Origin: Actinomycetota bacterium
Lineage (GTDB): Bacteria > Actinomycetota > UBA4738 > HRBIN12
Assembly (NCBI GenBank): GCA_005884925.1
Contig: VAYU01000051.1
Location: 1-51,873, forward strand
Length of the DNA: 51,873 nt
Direction of reading: 5' to 3'
In this document: positions 35,717 to 45,028 of the stretch, piece after piece
Layout of the letters: each line of letters begins with the position of its first letter
Position numbering within the stretch: the stretch's first letter is position 1
Position numbers and translations under genes: made by a program
Notes under the pieces: generated by a model
What the model was told of the DNA's origin: nothing
Seen by the model: only the letters and a program-made list of their open reading frames with translations
The model's database searches: none

Positions 35717-36640
35717 GTGAAGATCACCGTCGTCGGGAGCGGCTTCGTCGGACAGACGACGGCGATGCGACTGCTCCAGAAGGGCCTCGGCGAGATCTGC
35801 CTGATCGACATCATCGACGGTAAGCCGCAGGGGTTGGCGCTGGATCTCAAGGAGGCCTCGCCGATCGAGGGCTACCCGCCGCTGATCACCGGGACGAACG
35901 ACTACACCGACACGGCCGGATCCGACATCGTCGTGATCACCGCCGGGTTCCCGCGGCAGCCCGGCATGAGCCGGATGGACCTGCTGGGGAAGAACGCGGC
36001 GATCATGACCGACGTGGTCTCGAGCGTCGTCCCCGGTTCGCCGGCCGCGATCCTGATCGTGGTCGCCAACCCGCTGGATGAGATGACCTTCCTCGCAGCC
36101 GAGCGGAGCGGGTTCCCCAGGGAGCGCGTGCTCGGCATGGCCGGCGTCCTCGATTCGGCTCGCCTCCGCTTCTTCATCGCTGAAGAGCTCGGCGTCTCGC
36201 CGTCCGACGTCGAGGCGATGACCCTGGGCTCGCACGGAGACTCGATGGTCGCGCTGCCGCGGCACGCAACCGTGAAGGGGCGGCCGCTGCCGGAGCTCGT
36301 CGACGAGCCGACGCTCGATCGTCTGTTCCAGCGCACGCGCGACGGCGGCGCCGAGGTGGTGGCGCTCCTCAAGAGCGGCTCCGCCTACTTCGCCCCCAGC
36401 GCGTCGGTCGTCTCGATGGTGGGCGCCCTCGTGAACGACTCGAAGGCGACGCTCCCGGTGTGCGCCTGGACGACGGGGCAGTACGGGATCTCGGACGTGT
36501 ACGTGGGGGTGCCGGCGCGGCTCGGCCGCGCCGGCGTCGAGGAGATCGTCGAGCTCGACCTCAACGAGGACGAGCTCGCGAAGCTTCGCGCGGCTGCCGA
36601 AGGCATCCGCGCGAAGTGCGCGGATCTCGCGACGCTCTAG
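35717..36640 (+). CDS. mdh: Malate dehydrogenase (LDH-like type)
   Basis: Oxidises malate to oxaloacetate with NAD. The 307-residue protein starts VKITVVGSGFVGQTTA (Rossmann), has FPRQPGMSRMDLL, where the Arg at the loop marks malate rather than lactate as substrate, ANPLDEMT, MAGVLDSARLR, and catalytic H173 in LGSHGDSMV. GTG 35717 is chosen because the NAD-binding strand begins there and a Shine-Dalgarno-like GGGAGA precedes it; the ATG at 35684 lies in the -10 box. It stands between the two IDH-like genes. Confidence 0.94.
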   Translation: MKITVVGSGFVGQTTAMRLLQKGLGEICLIDIIDGKPQGLALDLKEASPIEGYPPLITGTNDYTDTAGSDIVVITAGFPRQPGMSRMDLLGKNAAIMTDVVSSVVPGSPAAILIVVANPLDEMTFLAAERSGFPRERVLGMAGVLDSARLRFFIAEELGVSPSDVEAMTLGSHGDSMVALPRHATVKGRPLPELVDEPTLDRLFQRTRDGGAEVVALLKSGSAYFAPSASVVSMVGALVNDSKATLPVCAWTTGQYGISDVYVGVPARLGRAGVEEIVELDLNEDELAKLRAAAEGIRAKCADLATL

Positions 36641-36687
36641 GTCGTCTCCGCCGGCCCCGGTCGGCGCGTTCCTTGGGGAAGACCTCG

Positions 36688-36693
36688 TACGAT
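36688..36693 (+). promoter_or_regulatory. -10 box TACGAT for the 54-residue mini-gene
   Basis: TACGAT, 7 nt, ATG at 36701. Confidence 0.6.
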
Positions 36694-36700
36694 CGCGTGG

Positions 36701-36865
36701 ATGTGGCGTTTCCTGCACCTCACCCGGGTCCATACGAGGAACTTCTTCACGAACTGGTCGACCTACGACGCGCCCGTGAGCACCAAGCTCCGGCTCACCG
36801 CCACGAATCGGCTGAGAGCGCTGCGGACGGGGTGCTGCGGGAACCACGGCCAACCCGGCTGCTGA
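36701..36865 (+). CDS. Small Cys-rich basic protein (54 aa), unknown
   Basis: A 54-residue open frame starting MWRFLHLTRVHTRNFF and ending GCCGNHGQPGC. The middle (NWSTYDAPVSTKLRLTATNRL) is amphipathic and rich in Arg/Lys; the tail holds three cysteines and a His that could bind a metal. I recall similar short proteins (NWSTYDAP..., CCGNHGxPGC) in other actinobacteria and Chloroflexi, but that is memory and no function is known to me. Support in the sequence: a leaderless -10 box 7 nt upstream, GC-rich third positions, and a hairpin just after the stop. The gene lies between mdh and a convergent dehydrogenase. Confidence 0.7.
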   Translation: MWRFLHLTRVHTRNFFTNWSTYDAPVSTKLRLTATNRLRALRTGCCGNHGQPGC

Positions 36866-36876
36866 CAGCTTCCCGA

Positions 36877-36894
36877 GGACCCCGGTCGGGGTCC
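36877..36894. terminator. Hairpin between convergent genes
   Basis: A 7-bp stem GGACCCC/GGGGTCC with a GGTC loop, 11 nt after the mini-gene stop and 31 nt from the convergent dehydrogenase stop. It has no clear U-tract either way. Confidence 0.45.
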
Positions 36895-36925
36895 CGAGGA
36901 TCATCACCAGCAGTAGGTATCCGCG

Positions 36926-38002
36926 CTAGGCGACCTCGCTGCGGGTCACCTCGTTCGCGAGTGCCTCGCCCATCTCGACGGTGCTCGCCCGGCCGCCCAG
37001 ATCCGCCGTGCGGATCTGGCGGCGGCCGAGGACCTGATCGACGGCTCGGTCGACGGTGTCCGCGGCCTTCAGCTCCCCGAGGTGCCGGAGCATCATCGAT
37101 CCGGAGAGCACCATCGCGATGGGGTTGGCGATGCCCATGCCCGCGATGTCCGGGGCGCTGCCGTGGACCGGCTCGAAGACGGCGTATTCCCATCCGATGT
37201 TGGCGCCCGGGATCAGGCCAAGCCCTCCCACCAGCCCCGCGCAGAGGTCGCTCAGGATGTCTCCGTACAGATTGGGAAGCAGGAGCACGTCGAAGCCCTG
37301 GGGCGAGCGGACGAGCCGTGCGGAGAGCGTGTCGATGTGGACGTCCTCCCACGCCACGTCCGGATAGTCGCTGGCGTCCGTCCGCGCGGTCTCGAGGAAG
37401 ATGCCGTCGGAGTAGCGCATCACGTTCGCCTTGTGGCCGACCGTCACCTTCCGTCTGCGATTTGCTCGGACGTACTCGAAGGCGAAACGGACGATCCGCC
37501 GGGCCCCGGACACGCTGATGGGCTTCAAGGTGATCCCCGCGTCCTCGGGGATCTGGAACCCGCCGAGATCGTGGAGCTTCCCGCGGAGGGCCGCCGCGTC
37601 GGGCGTACCCCGTTCGAATTCGATCCCGCGGTAGAGATCCTCCGTGTTCTCCCGGATGACAACGAGGTCGATGTCGTGGTGCCTCGTGGGAACGCCGGGG
37701 AGCGAACGGACCGGGCGGACGGCGGCGAACAGATCGAGATCCTGCCGAAGGGCGACGTTGACGCTCCGGAACCCTTGCCCCACCGGCGTGGCGATGGGAC
37801 CCTTGATCGCGGTCCGGCACCGTCGGATCGCTTCCAGGGTGCTCTCGGGAAGCAAGGCCCCGTGGGTCTCGAGCGCCGCGGCGCCCGCGCTTCGCTCCAC
37901 CCACCTGATGTCGACGCCGGTGGCGTCGAGCACCGACCGGGTCGCGCCGGCAACCTCCGGGCCGATCCCGTCGCCCGGGATCAGGACCACCTCGTGTGAC
38001 AT
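36926..38002 (-). CDS. Isocitrate/isopropylmalate dehydrogenase family protein (paralogue 2)
   Basis: A 358-residue homologue of the 34562 gene. VLIPGDGIGPEVAG, VIRENTEDLYRGIEFE, TVGHKANVMRYSDGIF, LPNLYGDILSDLCAGLVGG and EPVHGSAPDIAG are visible. EPVHGSAPDIAG and NLYGDILSD match the common NAD-IDH/IPMDH core better than paralogue 1 (EATHGTVPRLAG). RENTE again argues for an isocitrate-type enzyme, with homoisocitrate or tartrate dehydrogenase as alternatives. ATG 38002 is fixed by TAGCGT 8 nt upstream. With no leu genes nearby I do not call it LeuB. Confidence 0.85.
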   Translation of the reverse strand: MSHEVVLIPGDGIGPEVAGATRSVLDATGVDIRWVERSAGAAALETHGALLPESTLEAIRRCRTAIKGPIATPVGQGFRSVNVALRQDLDLFAAVRPVRSLPGVPTRHHDIDLVVIRENTEDLYRGIEFERGTPDAAALRGKLHDLGGFQIPEDAGITLKPISVSGARRIVRFAFEYVRANRRRKVTVGHKANVMRYSDGIFLETARTDASDYPDVAWEDVHIDTLSARLVRSPQGFDVLLLPNLYGDILSDLCAGLVGGLGLIPGANIGWEYAVFEPVHGSAPDIAGMGIANPIAMVLSGSMMLRHLGELKAADTVDRAVDQVLGRRQIRTADLGGRASTVEMGEALANEVTRSEVA

Positions 38003-38010
38003 CGACGGTG

Positions 38011-38016
38011 ACGCTA
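38011..38016 (-). promoter_or_regulatory. -10 box TAGCGT, leaderless start of dehydrogenase paralogue 2
   Basis: TAGCGT, 8 nt, ATG at 38002. Confidence 0.6.
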
Positions 38017-38079
38017 CCCCATGAACCGAGGCCTCCGGCCGCCCGTGGTACCTCGTTCCTCCGGGAGGAAGGGGCACCC

Positions 38080-38570
38080 ATGCGTCGAGCCTCCATCGCC
38101 GTCGCCCTGATCGCGTCGCTCGGACTGACCGCGCTGCCGGCGCACGCAATTGTGCAGGCGAAGATCGCGGACTTCGTGTTCACGCCGTCGACGCTCACCG
38201 TCGCCGAGGGACGGCGATCACGTGGCACGACGTCAAAAGCGGCAGCACGCACCTCACGTCGACGCAGAACGGTCCGCTCAACCTGTGGAACACCGGGTCC
38301 CGATCCGTGTGCCGCCCATCACCGGCACGACCTCGAGGACGTTCACGATCTGTCTCGCGATCGCGAAGCAGACCGGTCTCGCGTACGACATCCAGAAGAA
38401 GAAGGGTGCCGGCGCGTGGACGGCCTGGAAGACCGGCGTCACCGCTTTGCTCGTTCGATCGAGGCATCTCGCGGGGCGGTGGCACGTGGTGGTTCCGGTC
38501 CCATGTGCACCGGATCTCGAACGGGGCGCGGAGCGGCTGGTCGCCGCCAAGGAGGATCACGATCTCGTAG
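38080..38570 (+). pseudogene. Decayed secreted cupredoxin-like gene with C-terminal FN3-like part
   Basis: Starts well: GGAGGAAGG before ATG 38080, a signal peptide (MRRASIAVALIASLGLTALPAHA) and a cupredoxin first strand (KIADFVFTPSTLTVAEG). One missing G near 38210 shifts the frame; the next frame continues TAITWHDVKSGSTHLTSTQ and LNLWNTGS. Another shift near 38310 leads to TTSRTFTI, after which the copper-ligand region (Cys-His-Met loop) is missing and the text resumes at LAYDIQKKKGAGAWTAWKTGVTA. A last shift near 38450 gives TWWFRSHVHRISNGARSGWSPPRRITIS and a stop at 38568-38570. So at least three frame changes and one internal deletion. Ends 7 nt from the convergent sdhB stop. Confidence 0.7.
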
Positions 38571-38577
38571 GGAGTGG

Positions 38578-39336
38578 CTAGAAACGCTCGAACAGGATCG
38601 CGCGCTTCACCTCTTGGATCGCCTTCGTGACCTCGATACCGCGCGGACATGCGTCGGTGCAGTTGAACGTAGTGCGGCAGCGGAAGACCCCCGTCTTCTC
38701 CGAGAGGATCTTCATCCGTTCGCGGCCCGCCTCGTCTCGGGAATCGAAGATGAACCGGTGCGCGTTCACGATGGCTGCAGGCCCGACGTAGCCATCGTCT
38801 CCCCAGAACACCGGACACGACGTGGTGCACGCCGCGCACAGGATGCATTTGGTCGTGTCGTCGTACCGGTGACGATCCTCCGGCGATTGTCGCCGTTCCT
38901 TCTCGGGCTCGCCCGAGTCGCTGATCAGATACGGGAGGATCGAGCGGTACCCGTCCATGAACGGCTCCATGTCGACGATCAGATCCTTCAGGACGGATAG
39001 GCCACGGATCGGTTCGATCGTGACCCTCGGCGAGACATCCTGCGCCAGGACCTTGCACGCGAGCTGGTTCCTCCCGTTGATCAGCATCGCGTCGGACCCG
39101 CAGATCCCGTGCGCGCACGATCTGCGGAAGCTGAGGGTGCCATCGTGGTGCCACTTGATCTGATGCAGGACCTCGACGAGTCGTTCGAGTGGGTCGCAGC
39201 GAACCGTCCATTCGTCCCACCACGAGTCCTCGGAGACCTCAGGGTTGAACCGGCGCACCCGGACCGTGAGCGGGATCGTGTCCGTCGTCGGACGCTCCTG
39301 GTCGGACGAGTCCAGGACCTCCGCGGCGGTCACCAT
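38578..39336 (-). CDS. sdhB: Succinate dehydrogenase iron-sulfur subunit
   Basis: Electron-transfer subunit of complex II. In 252 residues: a plant-type 2Fe-2S site (SCAHGICGSDAM with a following ACK) and the two C-terminal clusters (CILCAACTTSCPVF, CRTTFNCTDACPRGIEV). The N-terminal ~15 residues are an extra polar extension. It is the last gene of sdhCDAB; its ATG overlaps the sdhA stop by one base (TGATG). Confidence 0.96.
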   Translation of the reverse strand: MVTAAEVLDSSDQERPTTDTIPLTVRVRRFNPEVSEDSWWDEWTVRCDPLERLVEVLHQIKWHHDGTLSFRRSCAHGICGSDAMLINGRNQLACKVLAQDVSPRVTIEPIRGLSVLKDLIVDMEPFMDGYRSILPYLISDSGEPEKERRQSPEDRHRYDDTTKCILCAACTTSCPVFWGDDGYVGPAAIVNAHRFIFDSRDEAGRERMKILSEKTGVFRCRTTFNCTDACPRGIEVTKAIQEVKRAILFERF

Positions 39337-41075
39337 CAGTACTTGCGCTCCATCGGTACATAGGGGCCCATCTTCACGGCCTTGTACTCGATGCGGATCG
39401 ACCCGTCAGGCTCCCGGTAGGCGAGCGTGTGTTTGAGCCAGTTGGCGTCGTCGCGGAGCGGATGATCCTCGCGGAAGTGGGCGCCGCGGCTCTCGGTTCG
39501 CACGAGCGCGCCGGCGACGAGCGCATCCGCGCAGTCCAGCAGGTAGCCGAGCTCGACGGTCTCCATCAGATCCGTGTTGTATCGGGCCCCCTTGTCGGTG
39601 ATCGCGACCCGCTCGTAACGGTCGCGGAGGCTCGCGATGATCTGCTGCATCTTCGTGAGGCTCTCGTCGGATCGAACGACGAAAGCGAGCTCGAACATGT
39701 TGTCCTGGAGCTCCTTGCGGATCTCGCCGGCGTTGTCACCGGTGGTGCGGCCCAGGATGCCGTCGAGCAGCTCGAGGGTCGGCTGCTCGGGACGTTCCGA
39801 TGGAGTGGCCAGATCGGCCTCCCGGACGTACCTCGCCGCGTCGTCCCCGGCCCGTCGACCGAACACCACGAGATCGAGCAAGGAGTTCGTGCCAAGGCGG
39901 TTGGCGCCGTGGACGGAGACGCATGCGCACTCGCCGACCGCGTAGAGACCCGGCACGACGTCTTCGTCCGCACCCACGACCACGCGACCGTCGGTATCGG
40001 TGGGGATCCCCCCCATGGCGTAATGCGCCGTCGGTTGGATCGGGACCGGTTCCTCCATCGGTTCCACCTTCAGGTAGATCCTGGCGAACTCCGTGATGTC
40101 GGGCAGCTTCTCCTCGATCACCTTGGGGTCCAGGTGGGAGATGTCCAGGTACACCTGATCCCCGGCGGGACCGCCACCGCGACCCTCCTTGATCTCCTGG
40201 TAGATCGCCCGCGAGACCATGTCACGCGGCGCAAGGTCCTTGATCGTGGGCGCGTACCGCTCCATGAACCGCTCGCCCTCGCTGTTCAGGACGATGCCCC
40301 CTTCCCCGCGAGCGGCCTCGGACAGGAGCACACCCAGGCGGGCGAGGCCGGTGGGGTGGAACTGGAACATCTCCATATCCTCGAGCGGGATGCCGCGCCG
40401 CCACACCACGGAGGGTCCATCACCGGTCAGGGCGTGGGCGTTGGAGGTGACGCGGAACATCCGCCCGTATCCGCCCGTGGCGAACACCACCGCCTTGGCG
40501 CGGAACACATGCAGCTCTCCGGTCGCGAGCTCGAACGCCACGATGCCCACCGTGATGCCGGCGTCATCTCGAAGCAGATCCAGACAGTAGAACTCGTTGA
40601 AGAAGCGGACGTCGCGCTTCACGCATTGCTGGTACAGCGTCTGCAGGATCATGTGCCCGGTCCGGTCCGCCGCGTAGCACGCTCGCCTCACCGGTGCCTC
40701 GCCGTGGTTGCGGGTGTGTCCTCCGAACCGCCGCTGATCGATGCGGCCGTCCGACGTGCGGTTGAAGGGCAGACCCCAGCGCTCGAGCTGGTAGATCGCC
40801 TCGACGGCCTCCTCGGTCATCAGCAGTGCAGCGGGCTGATCGACGAGGTAGTCGCCACCCTTCACCGTGTCGAACGCGTGCCACTCGGGTGAGTCCTCCT
40901 CCACGTTGCCGAGCGCCGCGCAGACCCCGCCCTGTGCGGCCCCGGTGTGCGAACGGGTCGGATACAGCTTGGAGATCACGGCGGTCCGACACCGCTCGGA
41001 GAGCTCGATCGCCGCGCGCAGCCCGCCGCCGCCGCCGCCGATCACCAGCGCGTCGTACGCATGGGTGGTGGTCAT
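39336..41075 (-). CDS. sdhA: Succinate dehydrogenase flavoprotein subunit
   Basis: Oxidises succinate to fumarate with covalent FAD. 579 residues: N-terminal dinucleotide site ALVIGGGGGGLRAAIEL, TRSHTGAAQGG with the His that binds FAD, the active-site region (FQFHPTGL; HYAMGGIPTDTDGRV) and the C-terminal RGAHFREDHPLRDD. The start at 41075 overlaps the sdhD stop (ATGA), and the longer open frame upstream is only sdhD read out of frame. Quinone partner (menaquinone versus ubiquinone) is not evident. Confidence 0.97.
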   Translation of the reverse strand: MTTTHAYDALVIGGGGGGLRAAIELSERCRTAVISKLYPTRSHTGAAQGGVCAALGNVEEDSPEWHAFDTVKGGDYLVDQPAALLMTEEAVEAIYQLERWGLPFNRTSDGRIDQRRFGGHTRNHGEAPVRRACYAADRTGHMILQTLYQQCVKRDVRFFNEFYCLDLLRDDAGITVGIVAFELATGELHVFRAKAVVFATGGYGRMFRVTSNAHALTGDGPSVVWRRGIPLEDMEMFQFHPTGLARLGVLLSEAARGEGGIVLNSEGERFMERYAPTIKDLAPRDMVSRAIYQEIKEGRGGGPAGDQVYLDISHLDPKVIEEKLPDITEFARIYLKVEPMEEPVPIQPTAHYAMGGIPTDTDGRVVVGADEDVVPGLYAVGECACVSVHGANRLGTNSLLDLVVFGRRAGDDAARYVREADLATPSERPEQPTLELLDGILGRTTGDNAGEIRKELQDNMFELAFVVRSDESLTKMQQIIASLRDRYERVAITDKGARYNTDLMETVELGYLLDCADALVAGALVRTESRGAHFREDHPLRDDANWLKHTLAYREPDGSIRIEYKAVKMGPYVPMERKY

Positions 41076-41512
41076 CCGACGGGTCCCCACCTCGTGGGAT
41101 CGAAGGTCACCACGATGACCGTGCCGAGCACCATCAGCGTGAACCCGATCACGTAGAACGCCATGGTGATGGCGAAGCGCCAGCCGGGGGGACGCACGTA
41201 GTCGAGGGTGATGGTGCGCAGTCCATTGATCCCGTGCAGCAGCGCGAGCATCAGCAGCATCCAGTCCCACGTCCGCCAGAACGGGCTCTGCCAGCGGACG
41301 GCGACGAAGCCGAAGTTGATCCGGTCCACCCCGCCGGCGGGCAGATGCATGATCAGGGTATGGCCGACGGCAAGGACCAAGAGCAGGAGTCCGCTGATCC
41401 GCATGAAGACCCAGGTCCAGAGCTCGAAGCCGCCGATGGGCCGACCCCGTCCGAGCGCGGCTTCGCGGGCGTCGGGCGGAGCGGCCGGGCGAGGGGAGGT
41501 CGTGGTCGCCAT
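41072..41512 (-). CDS. sdhD: Succinate dehydrogenase membrane anchor subunit
   Basis: A 146-residue anchor with three membrane helices (about 40-62, 83-105, 115-138). His residues in the first helix, AVGHTLIMHLPAGGVDRI, and LALLHGINGLRTITLDY are the expected heme/quinone-side positions. Start ATG 41512 (MATTTSPRP) with GAAGGTGA upstream is preferred over the ATG 15 codons earlier, which would run into sdhC. Co-transcribed with sdhC (2-nt gap) and sdhA (4-nt overlap). Confidence 0.9.
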   Translation of the reverse strand: MATTTSPRPAAPPDAREAALGRGRPIGGFELWTWVFMRISGLLLLVLAVGHTLIMHLPAGGVDRINFGFVAVRWQSPFWRTWDWMLLMLALLHGINGLRTITLDYVRPPGWRFAITMAFYVIGFTLMVLGTVIVVTFDPTRWGPVG

Positions 41513-41514
41513 GG

Positions 41515-41919
41515 TCACCTTCTCGCGAGGTCCCAGGCCTGGCCGAGCATGATCCACGCGGTCGGGATCAACGTCAGGACGAACACGGCGGTGAACGCGA
41601 TCGAGATCCCTCGTATCCGCGTCACCAGCCGAGGGAAGAAGTCGATCAGCGTGATCTTGAGGCCGTTGAGCGAGTGGTAGAGGACGGCGACGACCAGGCC
41701 CAACTCGAGCACGCGGACGATCGGGTTGTCGTACGCGGCCGTGATCCGGTCATACGCCTCCGGTCCCCAGCCGACTGCGGCGGTGTCGACGACGTGCGCG
41801 AACAAGAACAGGATGACGGCGACACCGGTGATGCGATGCAGGATCCACGACCACTGGCCCTCGTGGCCCCGGTAGATCGAGCCGTAGTCGCTCTTGGACT
41901 TCCTCGATCGGATCGCCAC
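41515..41919 (-). CDS. sdhC: Succinate dehydrogenase cytochrome b subunit
   Basis: A 134-residue cytochrome b-556-type subunit. WSWILHRITGVAVILFLFAHVVDTA carries the conserved S/H-R motif and heme-ligand His; LYHSLNGLKITLID is the second His helix; three helices in all. First gene of sdhCDAB. A TAGCCT box lies about 45 nt upstream on the minus strand and GGAG about 12 nt before the ATG, so this operon has a short leader. Confidence 0.92.
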   Translation of the reverse strand: MAIRSRKSKSDYGSIYRGHEGQWSWILHRITGVAVILFLFAHVVDTAAVGWGPEAYDRITAAYDNPIVRVLELGLVVAVLYHSLNGLKITLIDFFPRLVTRIRGISIAFTAVFVLTLIPTAWIMLGQAWDLARR

Positions 41920-42045
41920 GCCGCGGTCGCTCCTCGTTCGGCCCAGGGACGTTCCCTTCCAGGCTATCGCGTCACCGACGACGGTCGTTGGCCGGGCGGT
42001 CCAGCGAGCCCGGCGGAGTCTACTCCGAAGCGTCCCCTGGATGCC

Positions 42046-42678
42046 TCACGAGATCCGGAGCGCTACCAACACGCCCTCACGGGTGGGGACGATCGTCGAG
42101 ATGAACCGCTCGTCCTCGGCGATCAGCCGGTTGTGCTCGCGGATCGCCTCCGGGCCGTCGCCGTCATCGAACACGGTCCCCGCGCCGTACCCGAGCGTGT
42201 TGTCGCACAGATAGAGTCCGCCGACCCGGATCCGCTCCGACGCCGCACGCCAGGCGTCCGGGTAGCCCGTCTTGTCGATGTCGCAGAAGACGACATCGAA
42301 GGGCCCGTCGAGCAGCGAGAGCTGCTCGACGGCGTCGCCCACGTGATACGTGACGCGGTCGCCGAGGCCGGCGCGAGCGAGGAAGCTCGCGCCGGCCTCG
42401 GCGTTCGCCGGATCGCCGTCGGTGCAGTGCACCTCCCCGCCGGGCCCGACGGCTCGCGCGAACCAGTACGCCGAGTACCCGAACCCGGACCCGAGCTCCA
42501 TCACCCGACGTGCGCCGACGGACCGCGCCACCACCTCCAGCGTGACCCCGACGTTCCGCCCGACGATCGGGAAGCCTCGTCGGGCGCCCTCGGCCTCCAT
42601 CTCCACCAGCACCGGCTCGTCGAAGCGCTGGAGCCGTTCGGCCATGTACGCATCGATCCGGGGATCCACGATGTCCAT
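42046..42678 (-). CDS. Class I SAM-dependent O-methyltransferase (CCoAOMT-like)
   Basis: A 210-residue Rossmann methyltransferase. SAM-binding VMELGSGFGYSAYWFARAV, acidic loop VHCTDGDPANAE, and DVVFCDIDKTGYPDAW in the metal-binding region match the family of catechol/caffeoyl-CoA O-methyltransferases; substrates in bacteria are diverse and unknown here. ATG 42678 is chosen over a much longer open frame because TAGCGT lies 7 nt upstream and the fold starts at MDIVDPRIDAYMAERL, the usual family opening. Divergent from the NiaR-like gene. Confidence 0.88.
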   Translation of the reverse strand: MDIVDPRIDAYMAERLQRFDEPVLVEMEAEGARRGFPIVGRNVGVTLEVVARSVGARRVMELGSGFGYSAYWFARAVGPGGEVHCTDGDPANAEAGASFLARAGLGDRVTYHVGDAVEQLSLLDGPFDVVFCDIDKTGYPDAWRAASERIRVGGLYLCDNTLGYGAGTVFDDGDGPEAIREHNRLIAEDERFISTIVPTREGVLVALRIS

Positions 42679-42685
42679 GACCTCC

Positions 42686-42691
42686 ACGCTA
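42686..42691 (-). promoter_or_regulatory. -10 box TAGCGT, leaderless start of the O-methyltransferase
   Basis: TAGCGT, 7 nt, ATG at 42678. Confidence 0.6.
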
Positions 42692-42710
42692 CCCGACCCG
42701 GCGGGTGGGA

Positions 42711-42716
42711 TAGGCT
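42711..42716 (+). promoter_or_regulatory. -10 box TAGGCT, leaderless start of the NiaR-like gene
   Basis: TAGGCT, 8 nt, ATG at 42725. Confidence 0.6.
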
Positions 42717-42724
42717 CCGGCCGG

Positions 42725-43249
42725 ATGTCAGAGACGAACGGATCGGGCCGCCGCGCGCGGATCGTCGAGCTGCTTCGGGAAGGGCATCGGCCGATCACGG
42801 GGTCGGAGCTCTCCGGGTCGCTCGGCGTGTCCCGGCAGGCGATCGTGAACGACATCGCGATCCTTCGTGCGGCGGGTGAACCGATCAATGGTGGTCCGCA
42901 CGGATACCACTGGGAGGGGGACCCGACGAGCGGCGTCTTCGCGATCCTCACCTGCGCACATGACCGTGAAGGATCGCAGAAGGAGCTCGAGACGCTCGTC
43001 GCGCACGGTGTCACGGTGCTCGACGTCACGATCGATCATCCGCTCTACGGCGAGGTTCGGGCGGAGCTCACGATCTCGTCGCACCGCGACGTGGAGCGCT
43101 ACATGGAAGTGCTTCACGCGTCCGACACGCAGCCGCTGTCGTCCCTGATGGACGGCGTGCATCGGCACCGTGTGCGCGCGCCCGACGACGTGGCTCTCGC
43201 ATCCGCCCGAGGGGATCTCGAGCTGCTGGGGTTCCTCCACGAGGGGTGA
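42725..43249 (+). CDS. niaR: NiaR-like transcriptional repressor (HTH + 3H domain)
   Basis: A 174-residue regulator. The N-terminal winged helix ([40 protein letters not shown]) is followed by a 3H domain ([41 protein letters not shown]) with its three histidines, which in NiaR bind nickel and nicotinic acid and repress NAD-salvage genes. Here the neighbours are an O-methyltransferase and, overlapping by its stop region, an acyl-CoA mutase gene, so the regulon may differ. Function by family, target by inference only. Confidence 0.88.
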   Translation: MSETNGSGRRARIVELLREGHRPITGSELSGSLGVSRQAIVNDIAILRAAGEPINGGPHGYHWEGDPTSGVFAILTCAHDREGSQKELETLVAHGVTVLDVTIDHPLYGEVRAELTISSHRDVERYMEVLHASDTQPLSSLMDGVHRHRVRAPDDVALASARGDLELLGFLHEG

Positions 43250-43254
43250 ACCGG

Positions 43255-44835
<1,581 letters not shown>

Positions 44836-44841
44836 GGCGCC

Positions 44842-44994
44842 TCAGAGGAGATCCGCCGTCGCGTGGATCGCCGCCGCGAGGCCGGCGACGCCGAGCGTGA
44901 CCGCGAGCAACCGGTTCCTCGGCCACACCACGGCGCCCAGGCCGAGGCAGGCGAGCCCGACGAGGAGCTCGGTCACACTCGTCAGGGTGGCCAC
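44842..44994 (-). CDS. Possible small two-helix membrane protein (50 aa)
   Basis: A GTG-started 50-residue frame with two hydrophobic helices (about 8-25, ELLVGLACLGLGAVVW; about 31-48, LAVTLGVAGLAAAIHA) joined by a PRNR turn. It fills the gap between mutase and npdG. A TAGCCT box lies 9 nt upstream on the minus strand, the same promoter form as other genes here. No family is recognised and GC-rich frames of this size can be chance, so it is a moderate call. Confidence 0.5.
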   Translation of the reverse strand: MATLTSVTELLVGLACLGLGAVVWPRNRLLAVTLGVAGLAAAIHATADLL

Positions 44995-45003
44995 GGCGCG
45001 GCA

Positions 45004-45009
45004 AGGCTA
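45004..45009 (-). promoter_or_regulatory. -10 box TAGCCT for the 50-residue membrane protein
   Basis: TAGCCT, 9 nt, GTG at 44994; only 5 bp from the npdG -10 box on the other strand. Confidence 0.4.
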
Positions 45010-45014
45010 GCCGC

Positions 45015-45020
45015 TACGCT
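45015..45020 (+). promoter_or_regulatory. -10 box TACGCT, leaderless start of npdG
   Basis: TACGCT, 8 nt, ATG at 45029. Confidence 0.6.
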
Positions 45021-45028
45021 GTGCCGCC

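Noticed and set aside
34517-36907. 796-codon minus-strand frame over IDH and mdh
   Set aside because: Antisense to two well-supported enzymes.
42679-43029. Longer start for the O-methyltransferase
   Set aside because: The extension runs through the divergent promoter and the NiaR-like gene and has no family similarity.
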